Shown: positions 28,960-38,842, counted from the stretch's first letter. The stretch is DNA of 64,000 nt from Pararhizobium gei (GCF_029223885.1 NZ_CP119409.1:832001-896000); one strand, 5' to 3'. Translations and numbers: made by a program. The notes: generated by a model from the letters alone, not told the origin.

Positions 28960-30045
28960 CTAGCCTTTGTCTGCCCAATAGTCCATCCGGCTGTTGCGGA
29001 TATCGCTGATCGAGCCCAATCCTTCGCGGTCACAGAGTTGCGACAGGCCGCGGACGATACGGCCCGCCAGAGACGGGCCTTCATAGACCATGCAGGAATA
29101 GAGCTGAACCAGATCTGCGCCGGCCCGGATCTTCTCCGTCGCCGTTTCTGCCGAGGATACGCCGCCGACCCCGATAAGGGGCATATCCGGGCCGAGGCGC
29201 CTGCGCATCTTGGCAAGCACGATGGTGGATTTTTCAAACAGCGGCTTGCCGGAAAGCCCGCCGCTTTCCTTTGCCTGTTGCTGATCGGTAAGGTTGTCGC
29301 GCGAAAGCGTCGTGTTGGAGACGATCAGGCCGTCGAGGGCATGCGACAGCGCCTCCGCAGCAATGTCGTCCATGCCCTCTTCGGTCAGGTCGGGCGCGAT
29401 CTTCAGGAACACCGGGACGCGGGTTCCCGCCTTCCTCGCCTCATCGTCGCGGGCGGAAAGGACAGCGGACAGAAGTGCCGCCAGACTTTCGCGCGCCTGC
29501 AGGTCGCGCAGTCCGGGCGTGTTGGGAGATGATATATTGACGGTGAAATAGCGGGCGACGCCAGAGAAGCTGCGTATCCCCGCGACATAGTCGGCAATGC
29601 GGTCGGGGCTATCCTTGTTGGCGCCGATATTGACGCCGATCATCGCGCCACGGGCGCAGATGGACAGCCGGGCAAGCGCTGCCTGATGCCCCTCGTTGTT
29701 GAAGCCGAGCCGATTGATGACCGCCTCGTCCTCGACCAGCCGGAAGATGCGCGGCCTGTCGTTGCCGGCCTGCGGCTTCGGCGTCACGGTGCCGATCTCG
29801 GTAAAGCCGAAGCCGAGTTTCAGCAGCGCCTCCGGCACCTCGGCATTCTTATCATAGCCCGCCGCCATGCCGAGCGGATTGGCAAAGGAAAGACCTGCAA
29901 TCGTTTGGACAAGACGCGGGTCGGAGGGCGCAGCGCAAACCGGCACGAGACCGGTCTTCAGCGCCTTGATGGAGAGGCCATGGGCAGCCTCGGGATCAAG
30001 GAGAAACAGGCCGCGGCGGGCGAGCGACTGGAACGGTCCGGTCAT
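28960..30045 (-). CDS. pyrD: Dihydroorotate dehydrogenase (quinone), class 2
   Basis: 361 residues, FMN enzyme of pyrimidine synthesis feeding electrons to quinone. Motifs: NRLGFNNEGHQA, VNISSPNTPGLRDLQ (catalytic Ser region), KIAPDLTEEG, VSNTTLSRD and IGVGGVSSAETA. The N-terminal amphipathic helix typical of membrane-associated class 2 enzymes is present. Its ATG overlaps the end of the DUF952 gene by four bases. Confidence 0.96.
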   Translation of the reverse strand: MTGPFQSLARRGLFLLDPEAAHGLSIKALKTGLVPVCAAPSDPRLVQTIAGLSFANPLGMAAGYDKNAEVPEALLKLGFGFTEIGTVTPKPQAGNDRPRIFRLVEDEAVINRLGFNNEGHQAALARLSICARGAMIGVNIGANKDSPDRIADYVAGIRSFSGVARYFTVNISSPNTPGLRDLQARESLAALLSAVLSARDDEARKAGTRVPVFLKIAPDLTEEGMDDIAAEALSHALDGLIVSNTTLSRDNLTDQQQAKESGGLSGKPLFEKSTIVLAKMRRRLGPDMPLIGVGGVSSAETATEKIRAGADLVQLYSCMVYEGPSLAGRIVRGLSQLCDREGLGSISDIRNSRMDYWADKG

Positions 30046-30389
30046 TGGTCAAGCTCCGGAAAGACATGGGCGCCGTTAGTCGCAAGCGGCAGCGGTTTTT
30101 GCCAAAGCACCGCTTCGAGCGGCAGCGTCCCGTAGAGATGCGGAAAGAGATCGCCGCCGCGGGACGCCTCGTACACGAGTTTTTCGCCAAGCCGGTCGCC
30201 GTCGATTGCGACCAGCAGCAGGCCATTCTGTCCGGAAAAATGGCGCGCCGCCGTCTCTCTTGCCTGTGCGGCTGTGGAGAAGTGGATGTAGCCATCCGCC
30301 AGATCGATTGCGGCACCCTTGAATTCTCCGCTTTTCAGCGCATCCTGCCATAGAGTTGCCGGGACGATTTTGTAGATGATGCTGCTCAT
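30042..30389 (-). CDS. DUF952 domain protein
   Basis: 115 residues from MSSIIYKIV. DUF952 signature: DGYIHFSTAAQARETAARHFSG, then YEASRGGDLFPHLYG. The fold is related to glutathione-S-transferase-like or ADP-ribosylation folds in some classifications; the function is unknown. Upstream of and overlapping pyrD by four bases, so co-translated with it. Confidence 0.85.
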   Translation of the reverse strand: MSSIIYKIVPATLWQDALKSGEFKGAAIDLADGYIHFSTAAQARETAARHFSGQNGLLLVAIDGDRLGEKLVYEASRGGDLFPHLYGTLPLEAVLWQKPLPLATNGAHVFPELDQ

Positions 30390-30499
30390 GCCGCCGCTTC
30401 CTGGACATTGGATGATGGGTATTGCGGGATTGCCGCAAACCTGTGCGAAAGTCCATCGGGAAAGTCGATCGGCAGATTTGCAGTTCACAGGAGGTAATG

Positions 30500-30937
30500 A
30501 TGAAAACAGTGCTGGTACCGGGCCTTGTCCTTGGCATCATGGTGGCGTCTGCTCCGGCTTTCGCGCAGGAGTCTGTGCCCGGGCGCTATGCCATGCAGAA
30601 GACGGAGAGTGGCATTGCGCGGCTCGATACGCAGACCGGCGAGGTCTCGCTTTGCCGCGAAAGCGAGGGCGACATCGTCTGCCGCATGGCCGCCGATGAG
30701 CGCACGGCCTTCGAGCTTGAGCTTGATCTTCTCACCAAACGTATCGAGACCCTGGAAAAAGCCGCCGCGGATGGCCAGACGGGGTTCAAACAGCGGCTTC
30801 CCACCAAGGAAGAGATTGACCAGACAATGACCATCATGGAAAGGATGATGCGCAGTTTCTTCGGAATTGCTAAGGATCTGGAAGGCGAGGACAAGGCGCC
30901 GTCCGACAGTGCGCAGGACAGGCCTCAAAAGACCTGA
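30500..30937 (+). CDS. Secreted protein of unknown function
   Basis: 145 residues with a clear signal peptide ending APAFAQ. The mature part has two cysteines flanking an acidic segment (SLCRESEGDIVC), a helical stretch (FELELDLLTKRIETLEKAA) and a polar tail. The ATG at 30500 sits five bases after GGAGG; an ATG immediately before it is too close. It resembles small rhizobial periplasmic hypotheticals; no function recognised. Confidence 0.72.
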   Translation: MKTVLVPGLVLGIMVASAPAFAQESVPGRYAMQKTESGIARLDTQTGEVSLCRESEGDIVCRMAADERTAFELELDLLTKRIETLEKAAADGQTGFKQRLPTKEEIDQTMTIMERMMRSFFGIAKDLEGEDKAPSDSAQDRPQKT

Positions 30938-31013
30938 CCGGATCCAGCGAATACGGGGCAGTCGGCAAATTGGAGGTTTGCCGGCCGTTCAGAAGCTCTT
31001 GGGAGGGAGCGTC

Positions 31014-31661
31014 ATGACACCAGATCTGACCATTATCATTGCAGACGACCACCCTCTGTTTCGGGGCGCCATGCGCCAGGCGTTGACGGGCATGGCTGGC
31101 AATCCGACAATTATCGAGGCGGGCGACTTTACCGCCGCCCGTCAGGCGGCGATCGATGCCTTGTCGGCCGATTTGATGCTGCTCGATCTGACCATGCCGG
31201 GGGTCAGCGGCCTTTCCGGGCTGATTGCGCTGCGGGCGGAATTCCAGAGCCTGCCTGTGATGATCGTCTCCGCCCATGACGATCCGGCAACCATCCAGCG
31301 GGCGCTGGAACTCGGCGCGTCAGGTTTTCTTTCCAAGTCCGCTGGCATCGACGAGATCCGAGAAGGTATAGAAACCGTTATATCAGGCGGCATTTTCACG
31401 CCGAAGGGCTTTCTGAGTGGTGTGGAGCATGAACCGGAAGTTGCCGATCTTCTCCACCGGCTGCAGACCCTGACGCCGCAGCAATCGCGCGTGCTGGGCA
31501 TGCTGGCCGAGGGACTGTTGAACAAACAGATCGCCTATGAACTCGGTGTGTCGGAGGCGACGATCAAGGCCCATGTATCGGCGATCCTGCTGAAGCTCGA
31601 TGTCGACAGCCGGACGCAGGCCGTTATACAGCTTGGCAAGATTGCGGCCGTCGCGGCGTAA
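31014..31661 (+). CDS. LuxR/NarL-family response regulator (CrbR/ErdR-like)
   Basis: 215 residues. Receiver domain: ADDHPLFR acidic pocket, phosphoacceptor Asp at about residue 58 in LMLLDLTMPG, SAHDD, and the Lys in LSKSAG. C-terminal LuxR helix-turn-helix: LTPQQSRVLGMLAEGLLNKQIAYELGVSE. GGGAGGG precedes the ATG. It faces the SLC5-fused hybrid kinase at 32059-35550, the arrangement of CrbS/CrbR-type systems that control acetate use (acs) in other proteobacteria. The target genes here are an inference. Confidence 0.85.
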   Translation: MTPDLTIIIADDHPLFRGAMRQALTGMAGNPTIIEAGDFTAARQAAIDALSADLMLLDLTMPGVSGLSGLIALRAEFQSLPVMIVSAHDDPATIQRALELGASGFLSKSAGIDEIREGIETVISGGIFTPKGFLSGVEHEPEVADLLHRLQTLTPQQSRVLGMLAEGLLNKQIAYELGVSEATIKAHVSAILLKLDVDSRTQAVIQLGKIAAVAA

Positions 31662-31672
31662 CAAATCAGAAT

Positions 31673-31978
31673 TTAAGATTTGCGTTCAAGTGCATCCACG
31701 CGCCGTGCAAGGTTTTCTGCCATCTCCTCTATTCTTGAGAGCGACCGTTCGACTGCCGTTTGCAGGTGGGCAAAACCGCCGCCAAATTCCATTTTGATCG
31801 TTACCTCAAGATCGTCTCTCAATTCCGATTGGCGCCTTTCGATACGCCTCGAATATTCATAGGTCTGAAGCGCCAGAGTCCGGATTTCGGATGCTTCCTG
31901 GCGAAAAGCGCGCATGTCTTCGATGATTTTTTGACCCTGCTTGGCCAAAAAGCTCAAATCTACATTTTCGTCGATCAT
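31673..31978 (-). CDS. Small coiled-coil protein between regulator and kinase
   Basis: 101 residues, almost entirely helical with heptad-like spacing (IIEDMRAFRQEASEIRTLAL, VERSLSRIEEMAENLARRVD). No signal peptide or membrane segment. Not recognised. It sits downstream of the kinase on the same strand and convergent with the response regulator, so it could be an accessory factor of the pair. Confidence 0.6.
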   Translation of the reverse strand: MIDENVDLSFLAKQGQKIIEDMRAFRQEASEIRTLALQTYEYSRRIERRQSELRDDLEVTIKMEFGGGFAHLQTAVERSLSRIEEMAENLARRVDALERKS

Positions 31979-32058
31979 ATCGGACCACCTTCAAGGCATG
32001 ATAATCGTTGATCTCGCAAACTTCAATTCAGCCTCTACCGTTCTTTGGCAGAGGCTAT

Positions 32059-35000
32059 TCATTCCGCAGCCATCTTTACCGTTCCTGAAAGCTGTGTCAG
32101 CCAGGCCCGCATCGAGGCGGGACGCACCGGTTTGTTCTGGAAGGCGATGCCGTCGCGCTCGGCTGCGGCACGCACCTCCGGCGAGCGGTCGGCGGTGACG
32201 AGGAGCGCGGGTATGGCGGCGGTGAAATGGTCTCGGATGGCGCGAATGGCATCGATGCCGGTTGAATTGTCGAGGTGATAGTCGGCAATGATCGCATCCG
32301 GGCGGGTAAAGGGTGGAAGCGCCTGCCACTCCGCAAGCGACGGCGTCGTCTCGACCTTGCAGCCCCAGCCTTCAAGCAGAAGCTTCATGCCGTCGATGAT
32401 TGTCGTTTCGTTGTCCAGGCACAGCACGCGCAGGCCGTGCAACGGTTCGGTCCTGCCGGCGGGCACAGGTGATGCCGCCATAATCCCGGTGGCGGTCCTG
32501 TCGATCGGCATGGTTACCCGGAAGCGGGTCCCCTTGCCGGGCTTGGATTGCAGATCGACAGTGTGGTTCAGCACCCGGGAAATGCGGTCGACGATGGAGA
32601 GGCCAAGCCCGAGACCCGAGGCGGTCCTGGCGCCTTCCTCCAGTCGTGCGAATTCCTTGAAGACAGTGCGGAATTTCGAGGCGGGAATGCCGATGCCGGA
32701 ATCCAGAACCTGGACGATCGCATTGCCGTTCTCGCGCCGCACGCCCACAAGGACCTTGCCCTTTGGCGTGTATTTGATGGCGTTGGAGACAAGATTCTGC
32801 ACGAGGCGGCGCAAGAGGTTCGGATCGGTACGCACCACGAGCGAGGTTGGCAAGACCGTCAGCTTCAGATTGGCAGCGCGCGCGACCGGGGCGAAATCGG
32901 TTTCGATACGGCGCAGCAGGTCGTTGAGCGGAACCGATTGAAGGCGTGGTTTCATCGCGCCGGTATCGAGCCTGGAGATGTCGAGCACCGCGCCCAGAAT
33001 GGATTCCACCGACTCCAGCGAGGAATCGATATTCTGGACCAGAAGGCTGTTTTCGGACCCGCCGAGGCGCTCCACGAGGGAGGAGGAATAAAGCCGGGCG
33101 GCATTGAGCGGCTGCAGGATGTCGTGGCCGGCGGCGGCAAAGAAACGGGTCTTGCCGATATTGGCCTCTTCGGCGGCGGCGCGTGCCTCGGCGACCTCTT
33201 TGTTGACGCGGGTCAGTTCCCCCGTGCGCTCGGCGACACGCAGTTCGAGCGTCTCGTTGGCCTGTTTCAACGCCATATCGGCCGCCACCCGCTGCGTAAT
33301 ATCGGTATATGTGGTGACAAAACCCTTGTCGGGCATGGCATTGGTGCGCACCTCGATGATGCGCTCGCTGCCGGCAAGGTCGAGAAGGAAAGGCTTGTCG
33401 AGGGTCAGGAAATTGTCGATGAGAATCTTTCCCTCCTCGTTGCGAATATCGCCGCGCTTGGTGAGGATCGAGACGATCTCCGCCAGTGGAAAGCCGACCT
33501 GGCCGACGCTTTCGGGAAGATCGAGAAGCTGCCGGAAACGCCGGTTCCAGATGATCAGCTTGGTGGAACTGTCGAAGACCGCGATCCCCTGATCCATCTG
33601 CGACAGCGCCGTCTGCAGCATGTCCTGATTGTATTGCAGCGCTTCGGAAGCCTGGTCGAGCAGCCATGCCGTGTCGGAGGACGTATCGTCCATGCGCTGC
33701 AGCACCAGCGACAGCACGAGGCGGGCCGACGAGGAGCCGATTGCGCTGCCAAGCAATTGTTCGGAGAAGTGAATGAGCGCCATGTCGGCCGGCTGGTGAT
33801 CCTCCAGCCAGCGGCCGGACTGGCGTTCATAGGTCTGGAAGGAACGGCGCATGCGCTCCTCTCCCAGATAGCGCGCGATTGTGCTCTTCAATTCGAGGAT
33901 GGTTATCTTGGTCTTGCGGCCGCGAAAGGCTTTTTCGGAACGAGATTTCCGGCGGATGAAGACGCCGGCCTGCAGCCGCTCCAGCGGTTTTGGCGCGCGG
34001 CTCAGGGAGAATATGGCATAGGCGACGACGTTGACGAGCAGGCTGAGCGCCGTGGCATTGACCAGTGGGTCGGCTTCGGCACCGGAGAAAACCGAAGTAA
34101 ACGGGAAAAGGAAGCCGAGGATCGTGGTCGCCACATGCGAATTGTCGGGACCGCCGAGGCTGGGGAGGAAAAGAAGATAGGCCCAGACCAGAAAGCCGAG
34201 CGTCATGCCGGCAATGGCGCCGCGGGCATTGGCCTGGCGCCAGACGAGGCCGCCGAACAGCGCGGGCGCCATTTGGCCGATGGCGGCAAAGGAGAGCAGG
34301 CCGAGCGAGGCGAGGCCGGCGCTCATATCGGCGGAACGGTAATAGCCATAACCGAGCAGCAGCACGCCGAAGATCGCCGTGCGGCGGACATTGAGCAGCG
34401 TGCCAGCCACATCTTGTGCGCCGCCGCGTCCCATGAGCTTTCGCCGTAGGAAGACGGGCATGACGATGTCGTTGGAGATCATGATCGACAGTGCCACGGA
34501 GGCGACGATGACCATGGCGGTCGCAGCGGAAAATCCACCGATAAAGGTGACCAGGGTCAGGAGCGGCAGATCGGCGGCGAGCGGGAGGGTGAGCAGATAG
34601 AGGTCGGCCTCGCCGCTGCCGGAAAAGGTCAGGATCCCGGCAAAGGCCACTGGCAGCACAAAAAGATTGATAGCAATCAGATAGAGCGGAAAGAGAATGC
34701 CGGCGGTGCGCAGATCCTTTTCCGTGCGGTTTTCGACCACGGTCACATGGAACTGTCGCGGAAGCAGGATGATCGCGAAGGCGGAGAGGACGACGAGCAG
34801 GATCCAGCGCGGCAGCGGCGTCTGATAGTGCAGGGCCGCCATGGCCTGCTGGCTCGCAAGGGTCTTTGTCCAGAGATCGCCGGGACCATCGAACAGGAAG
34901 AAAACGACGTAAAGGCCGGCGGTGACCAGAGCCAGCAATTTGACGACCGATTCCATGGCGATCGCCAGGATGAGGCCGTCCTGATGCTCGGTGGCATCCG

Positions 35001-35550
35001 TGTGGCGCGTGCCGAAGACGATGGCGAAACAGGCGAGAAAAAGCGTCACCAGCAACGGCAGATCGACCAGGCTCTGGCCGGCGCCTATGCCGTAGCCGCT
35101 GGTATCAACCATGGCCGACACGGAACTGGAAACGGCCTTCAGCTGGAGCGCGATATAGGGAATAGCGCCGATCAGCGAAATCAGCGCTACGATGGCGGCG
35201 ACGGCCGGGTTCTTCCCGTAGCGCGCACCGATGAAATCCGCGACCGATGTCAGTCTCTCGGCCTTGGCAAGCTGGATGATGCGGCGGATGACCGGCAGGC
35301 CCGCGGTAAACATCAGGATTGGTCCGATGTAGATGCCGGTGAATTCGAGGCCGCGCTCGGCAGCAAGGCCGATGCCGCCGAAATAGGTCCAGGATGTGCA
35401 GTAGATGGCAAGACTCAAGGCGTAGACGATCGGCCGGCCTTTTCCGGCAGAGGCGCTTTTGCGCGCCTTGCGGTCGCCGTAGCTTGCAACCGCGAAAAGC
35501 AGCAGCAGGTACCCGAAGGCGGCGCCGAAAATCACCGAACCTGACAGCAT
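32059..35550 (-). CDS. SLC5-fused hybrid sensor histidine kinase (CrbS/MxtR-like)
   Basis: 1163 residues. Residues 1 to ~520 form a sodium:solute symporter (SLC5/PutP-like) domain with about 13 membrane helices. A STAC-like linker with a basic patch follows (KSRSEKAFRGRKTK), then a PAS domain (~650-770; MDQGIAVFDSSTKLIIWN) and a short coiled coil. A HisKA domain has the phospho-His at about 808 (AAGHDILQPLNAARL). The HATPase has N-box NLVSNAIKY and G-boxes DSGIGIP and GLGLGLSI. The C-terminal receiver has its phospho-Asp near 1089 (IIADYHLD). The sensor may couple solute transport to signalling. Its partner is probably the LuxR regulator at 31014. Confidence 0.9.
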   Translation of the reverse strand: MLSGSVIFGAAFGYLLLLFAVASYGDRKARKSASAGKGRPIVYALSLAIYCTSWTYFGGIGLAAERGLEFTGIYIGPILMFTAGLPVIRRIIQLAKAERLTSVADFIGARYGKNPAVAAIVALISLIGAIPYIALQLKAVSSSVSAMVDTSGYGIGAGQSLVDLPLLVTLFLACFAIVFGTRHTDATEHQDGLILAIAMESVVKLLALVTAGLYVVFFLFDGPGDLWTKTLASQQAMAALHYQTPLPRWILLVVLSAFAIILLPRQFHVTVVENRTEKDLRTAGILFPLYLIAINLFVLPVAFAGILTFSGSGEADLYLLTLPLAADLPLLTLVTFIGGFSAATAMVIVASVALSIMISNDIVMPVFLRRKLMGRGGAQDVAGTLLNVRRTAIFGVLLLGYGYYRSADMSAGLASLGLLSFAAIGQMAPALFGGLVWRQANARGAIAGMTLGFLVWAYLLFLPSLGGPDNSHVATTILGFLFPFTSVFSGAEADPLVNATALSLLVNVVAYAIFSLSRAPKPLERLQAGVFIRRKSRSEKAFRGRKTKITILELKSTIARYLGEERMRRSFQTYERQSGRWLEDHQPADMALIHFSEQLLGSAIGSSSARLVLSLVLQRMDDTSSDTAWLLDQASEALQYNQDMLQTALSQMDQGIAVFDSSTKLIIWNRRFRQLLDLPESVGQVGFPLAEIVSILTKRGDIRNEEGKILIDNFLTLDKPFLLDLAGSERIIEVRTNAMPDKGFVTTYTDITQRVAADMALKQANETLELRVAERTGELTRVNKEVAEARAAAEEANIGKTRFFAAAGHDILQPLNAARLYSSSLVERLGGSENSLLVQNIDSSLESVESILGAVLDISRLDTGAMKPRLQSVPLNDLLRRIETDFAPVARAANLKLTVLPTSLVVRTDPNLLRRLVQNLVSNAIKYTPKGKVLVGVRRENGNAIVQVLDSGIGIPASKFRTVFKEFARLEEGARTASGLGLGLSIVDRISRVLNHTVDLQSKPGKGTRFRVTMPIDRTATGIMAASPVPAGRTEPLHGLRVLCLDNETTIIDGMKLLLEGWGCKVETTPSLAEWQALPPFTRPDAIIADYHLDNSTGIDAIRAIRDHFTAAIPALLVTADRSPEVRAAAERDGIAFQNKPVRPASMRAWLTQLSGTVKMAAE

Positions 35551-35748
35551 GCTTCCCCCTTCCTCGCTTCGAGCATAGGCGAAGTTCGATGTGAAGAAAA
35601 TCGGTCTCGTCTTCGCCTTAAGTCCAAGATGGCATCGTCAAGAGCCGACCGATACCCGGCCATATTTTCTCTTTTCTTTCGCGCCTGACGCGATAGTTTG
35701 ATGTCGGGATGCGTGGACAGACGCAACTAAACAGATGGGGATAGCGGG

Positions 35749-36207
35749 ATGCTCAACGAATTCAAACAATTTGTCGCGCGCGGCAATGTCATGGACCTGG
35801 CGGTCGGCGTCATCATCGGAGCGGCTTTCAGCAAGATCGTCGATTCGATCGTCAATGATCTGGTCATGCCGGTGGTCGGTGCGTTGACGGGTGGCGGCTT
35901 CGATTTCTCCAACTACTTCGTTGCGCTGAGCGGCAACGTGACCGCTAACACGCTTGCGGCCGCACGCGAGCAGGGCGCGGTTCTCGCCTATGGAAATTTC
36001 ATCACCATTCTCATCAATTTCCTCATCCTCGCCTGGATCATCTTTCTGATGGTAAAGGGCGTGAATCGCCTGCGCGAATCGGTCGAACGCGACAAGAAGG
36101 AAGGCGTTGCCGAAACCGCACCGCCGCCGGAGGATGTGGTGCTACTCACGGAAATCCGCGATCTCCTGAAGCAGCCCCGCGTTTCGAGCCAGCCCGGCGC
36201 GCTTTGA
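35749..36207 (+). CDS. mscL: Large-conductance mechanosensitive channel
   Basis: 152 residues. N-terminal helix and pore helix [33 protein letters not shown] are canonical MscL; the second helix is [22 protein letters not shown], and a charged C-terminal helix ends the protein. It opens under membrane tension to release solutes on hypo-osmotic shock. Single gene. Confidence 0.96.
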   Translation: MLNEFKQFVARGNVMDLAVGVIIGAAFSKIVDSIVNDLVMPVVGALTGGGFDFSNYFVALSGNVTANTLAAAREQGAVLAYGNFITILINFLILAWIIFLMVKGVNRLRESVERDKKEGVAETAPPPEDVVLLTEIRDLLKQPRVSSQPGAL

Positions 36208-36326
36208 CCGGCGCTTCTTGAAAAGAGGCCGGCAATCCATCACGAAAATAGATTAATCCGTCACCGATTGTCGCGTGATCGCGATTTGAAAAGACGCTAG
36301 AAGCGGCGGGCAAACAGGAGCCCGCC

Positions 36327-37493
36327 ATGACCGTACTCGCCAGCCTCAGCCCTCGCTCACTCGCAGCCCCGAAGAGCGGCATCGTCGAGTTGGTGAACTA
36401 TGCGCGTGGCCGCGACGGATTGATCCCGCTCTGGGTCGGCGAGGGCGATCTGCCGACACCGGATTTTATTTCCAATGCAGCACAGGCCTCGCTGAAGGCC
36501 GGCGAGACCTTTTACACCTGGCAGGGCGGCATACCGATGCTGCGCGAGGCACTGTCGCGCTACTACCTCCGGCATTTCCAAAAGACGCTTGCGCCGACCA
36601 ATTTCTACGTGACGGGCTCCGGCATGCAGGCCATCAAGCTTGCGATCGAAGCCGTTACCTCGCCCGGCGACGCTATGGTGTACCTGTCGCCGTCCTGGCC
36701 GAATTTCGCCGCCAGCGCACAACTCTCGGGCGTCGATGCCATTGCAGTGCCGCTGGGCTTCGAGGACGGGATGTGGCGGCTCGGCATCGACAGGCTTGAA
36801 TCGGCGATCACGCCGAGGACGCGCGCGTTGTTCGTCAACACGCCATCCAACCCGACCGGATGGACGGCGTCAAAGGACGACCTGAAGAAGATTCTTGACC
36901 TTGCCCGCCGCCGCGATCTCTGGATTATCGCCGACGAGATTTATGCCCTCTATTATTATCTTGGAGACAGGGCGCCGTCTTTCCTCGATATCATGCAGGA
37001 TGCTGACAGAATTCTTTTCGTCAATTCCTTCTCGAAGAACTGGTCGATGACGGGCTGGCGTGCCGGGTGGATCGTGGCGCCGCCAGAAATCGGTCCCGTC
37101 CTCGAAAACCTCATCCAGTACTCGACCTCGGGGGTGGCTCCGTTCATCCAGGCGGGCGCCATCGCAGCGCTCGATGAAGGCGATGCCTTCGTGGCGGAAA
37201 ACGTCGCCAAGGCCACGCGGTCCAGGGATCTCCTGTGCGATGCGCTGATCGCCACCAACCGGGTGGAGACCTTGAAGCCGGACGGAGCGATCTACGCCTT
37301 CCTCAAGATCGACGGGGTGACGGACGCGCGCAGCACTGCCTTTGATATCGTTGACAAGACAGGCGTCGGCCTCGCGCCCGGCACGGCCTTCGGGGTAGGG
37401 GGTTCGCTGTTCATGCGTGCGTGTTTCCTGCGCGACCCGGGCCAGATCGCCACCGCGGCCGAGCGGCTGGCGGGCTACATCGCCGCGCTCTGA
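36327..37493 (+). CDS. Class I/II PLP-dependent aminotransferase
   Basis: 388 residues of fold type I. SNPTG in VNTPSNPTGW, PLP Asp in IIADEIYALYY, and Schiff-base Lys in NSFSKNWSMTGWRAGW, with the substrate-carboxylate Arg near the C-terminus (FMRACF). Closest in feel to aspartate/aromatic aminotransferase-like enzymes; the substrate is undetermined. Monocistronic between mscL and galE. Confidence 0.88.
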   Translation: MTVLASLSPRSLAAPKSGIVELVNYARGRDGLIPLWVGEGDLPTPDFISNAAQASLKAGETFYTWQGGIPMLREALSRYYLRHFQKTLAPTNFYVTGSGMQAIKLAIEAVTSPGDAMVYLSPSWPNFAASAQLSGVDAIAVPLGFEDGMWRLGIDRLESAITPRTRALFVNTPSNPTGWTASKDDLKKILDLARRRDLWIIADEIYALYYYLGDRAPSFLDIMQDADRILFVNSFSKNWSMTGWRAGWIVAPPEIGPVLENLIQYSTSGVAPFIQAGAIAALDEGDAFVAENVAKATRSRDLLCDALIATNRVETLKPDGAIYAFLKIDGVTDARSTAFDIVDKTGVGLAPGTAFGVGGSLFMRACFLRDPGQIATAAERLAGYIAAL

Positions 37494-37585
37494 TCCCATC
37501 CGGCTTGTACCGGCCCACAAAAAGCTTGCCTGTCGCGGCGTGACCGGTTCTTATCCGGCTCGTCAAAAAGCAGCAGGAGCAATCG

Positions 37586-38578
37586 ATGGCGGTTCTGGTC
37601 ACGGGCGGCGGCGGATATATCGGCAGCCATATGGTCTGGGCATTGCTGGATGCCGGCGAAGAGGTTGTCGTCATCGATCGGCTCTCGACCGGCTTTCGCT
37701 GGGCGATCGCGCCCGAGGCCCGGTTCTATGAAGGCGATATCGCCGACACGGTCTTGATGCGGCAGATTTTTGCCGGCAACGCGATCGATTCCATCATCCA
37801 CTTCGCCGGTTCCATCGTCGTCCCCGAATCGGTTGCCGATCCCCTCGGCTATTACGAGAACAACACGGTGAAATCGCGCAGCCTGATCGCAAGCGCGGTC
37901 GAGGCCGGCATTCCCCATTTCGTGTTTTCCTCCACGGCTGCGGTCTATGGCACGCCCGACGTGCTTGAACCGGTGACCGAAAGCGTCAACCTGAAGCCGG
38001 AATCACCCTATGGCTCGTCCAAGCTGATGACCGAGATCATGCTGCGCGACACCGCCAATGCGCATGCCTTCACCTATACCGCGCTGCGCTATTTCAACGT
38101 GTCCGGCGCCGACCCGAAGGGGCGTAGCGGCCAGTCGTCGGCGCTTGCGACGCACCTGATCAAGGTGGCCTGCGCGACCGCGCTCGGCAAGCGGCCATCG
38201 ATGAGCGTCTTCGGCACCGACTATCCGACGCCGGACGGGACATGCGTGCGCGACTATATCCATGTCTGGGATCTGGTGCAGGCACATCTGAAGGCTCTGC
38301 AGCGCATGCGCGCCGGCGGCGGTTCTCTGGCGGCCAATTGCGGCTATGGTCACGGTTTCTCAGTCCTTGACGTGCTGGACGCTGTGCGCAAGGTTCATGG
38401 TTCCGATTTCGCCGTAACCTTTGCCGAGCGGCGGGCGGGTGACCCGGCAATGATCGTCGCCAATCCGGCGCTTGCCAGGCAGGAGCTTGGCTGGGTGCCG
38501 GAATATGACGATCTCGAAGGCATTATCCGCAGTGCGCTGGACTGGGAACTGCACCTGATGCGCAAGAATGTGCTCTGA
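37586..38578 (+). CDS. galE: UDP-glucose 4-epimerase
   Basis: 330-residue extended SDR. NAD-binding GGGGYIGSH, catalytic STAAVYG (Ser/Thr) with YGSSK (Tyr-Lys), ALRYFNVSGAD, and PTPDGTCVRDYIHVWDL typical of GalE. Interconverts UDP-glucose and UDP-galactose for surface polysaccharide. AGCAGGAG lies before the ATG. It precedes the CDP-sugar genes by 260 bp on the same strand and may supply donor sugar. Confidence 0.92.
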   Translation: MAVLVTGGGGYIGSHMVWALLDAGEEVVVIDRLSTGFRWAIAPEARFYEGDIADTVLMRQIFAGNAIDSIIHFAGSIVVPESVADPLGYYENNTVKSRSLIASAVEAGIPHFVFSSTAAVYGTPDVLEPVTESVNLKPESPYGSSKLMTEIMLRDTANAHAFTYTALRYFNVSGADPKGRSGQSSALATHLIKVACATALGKRPSMSVFGTDYPTPDGTCVRDYIHVWDLVQAHLKALQRMRAGGGSLAANCGYGHGFSVLDVLDAVRKVHGSDFAVTFAERRAGDPAMIVANPALARQELGWVPEYDDLEGIIRSALDWELHLMRKNVL

Positions 38579-38677
38579 CCTGCAACGCGGTTTGCACTTG
38601 CCACCGCGGGCGCTCCAGTTTGACGACAGTTTCAGGCTCTAGGTTGTCTGTCATTATTGACTGACCGGACCCTGAGC

Positions 38678-38842
38678 ATGACCGAATTTACCTGCCCAAG
38701 ACACCGTAAGACGGCGAAGCCTGCGGCTGCGCGGTCCGCTGCGGAGCGTCGGGCGGGACCTCCGCGTGCCATTTCCCGTTTTTCGATCCTGCCGCTGATC
38801 GCCGCAGATCGGATGAATGCCTTTGGCGGGGGGCGTGTATGA
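38678..38842 (+). CDS. Possible 54-aa leader ORF coupled to rfbF (doubtful)
   Basis: A 54-codon frame whose stop overlaps the rfbF start as ATGA, the same junction used by real genes downstream. The product is Arg/Ala-rich and matches nothing I know, and no convincing ribosome-binding site precedes it. It may be chance. Confidence 0.25.
   Translation: MTEFTCPRHRKTAKPAAARSAAERRAGPPRAISRFSILPLIAADRMNAFGGGRV

Noticed and set aside
32548..34449. Open frame of 633 codons on the + strand
   Set aside because: Antisense to the SLC5-fused kinase, whose domains are clear; its composition (Arg, Gly, Gln, His-rich, no motif) is typical of a GC-rich shadow frame.
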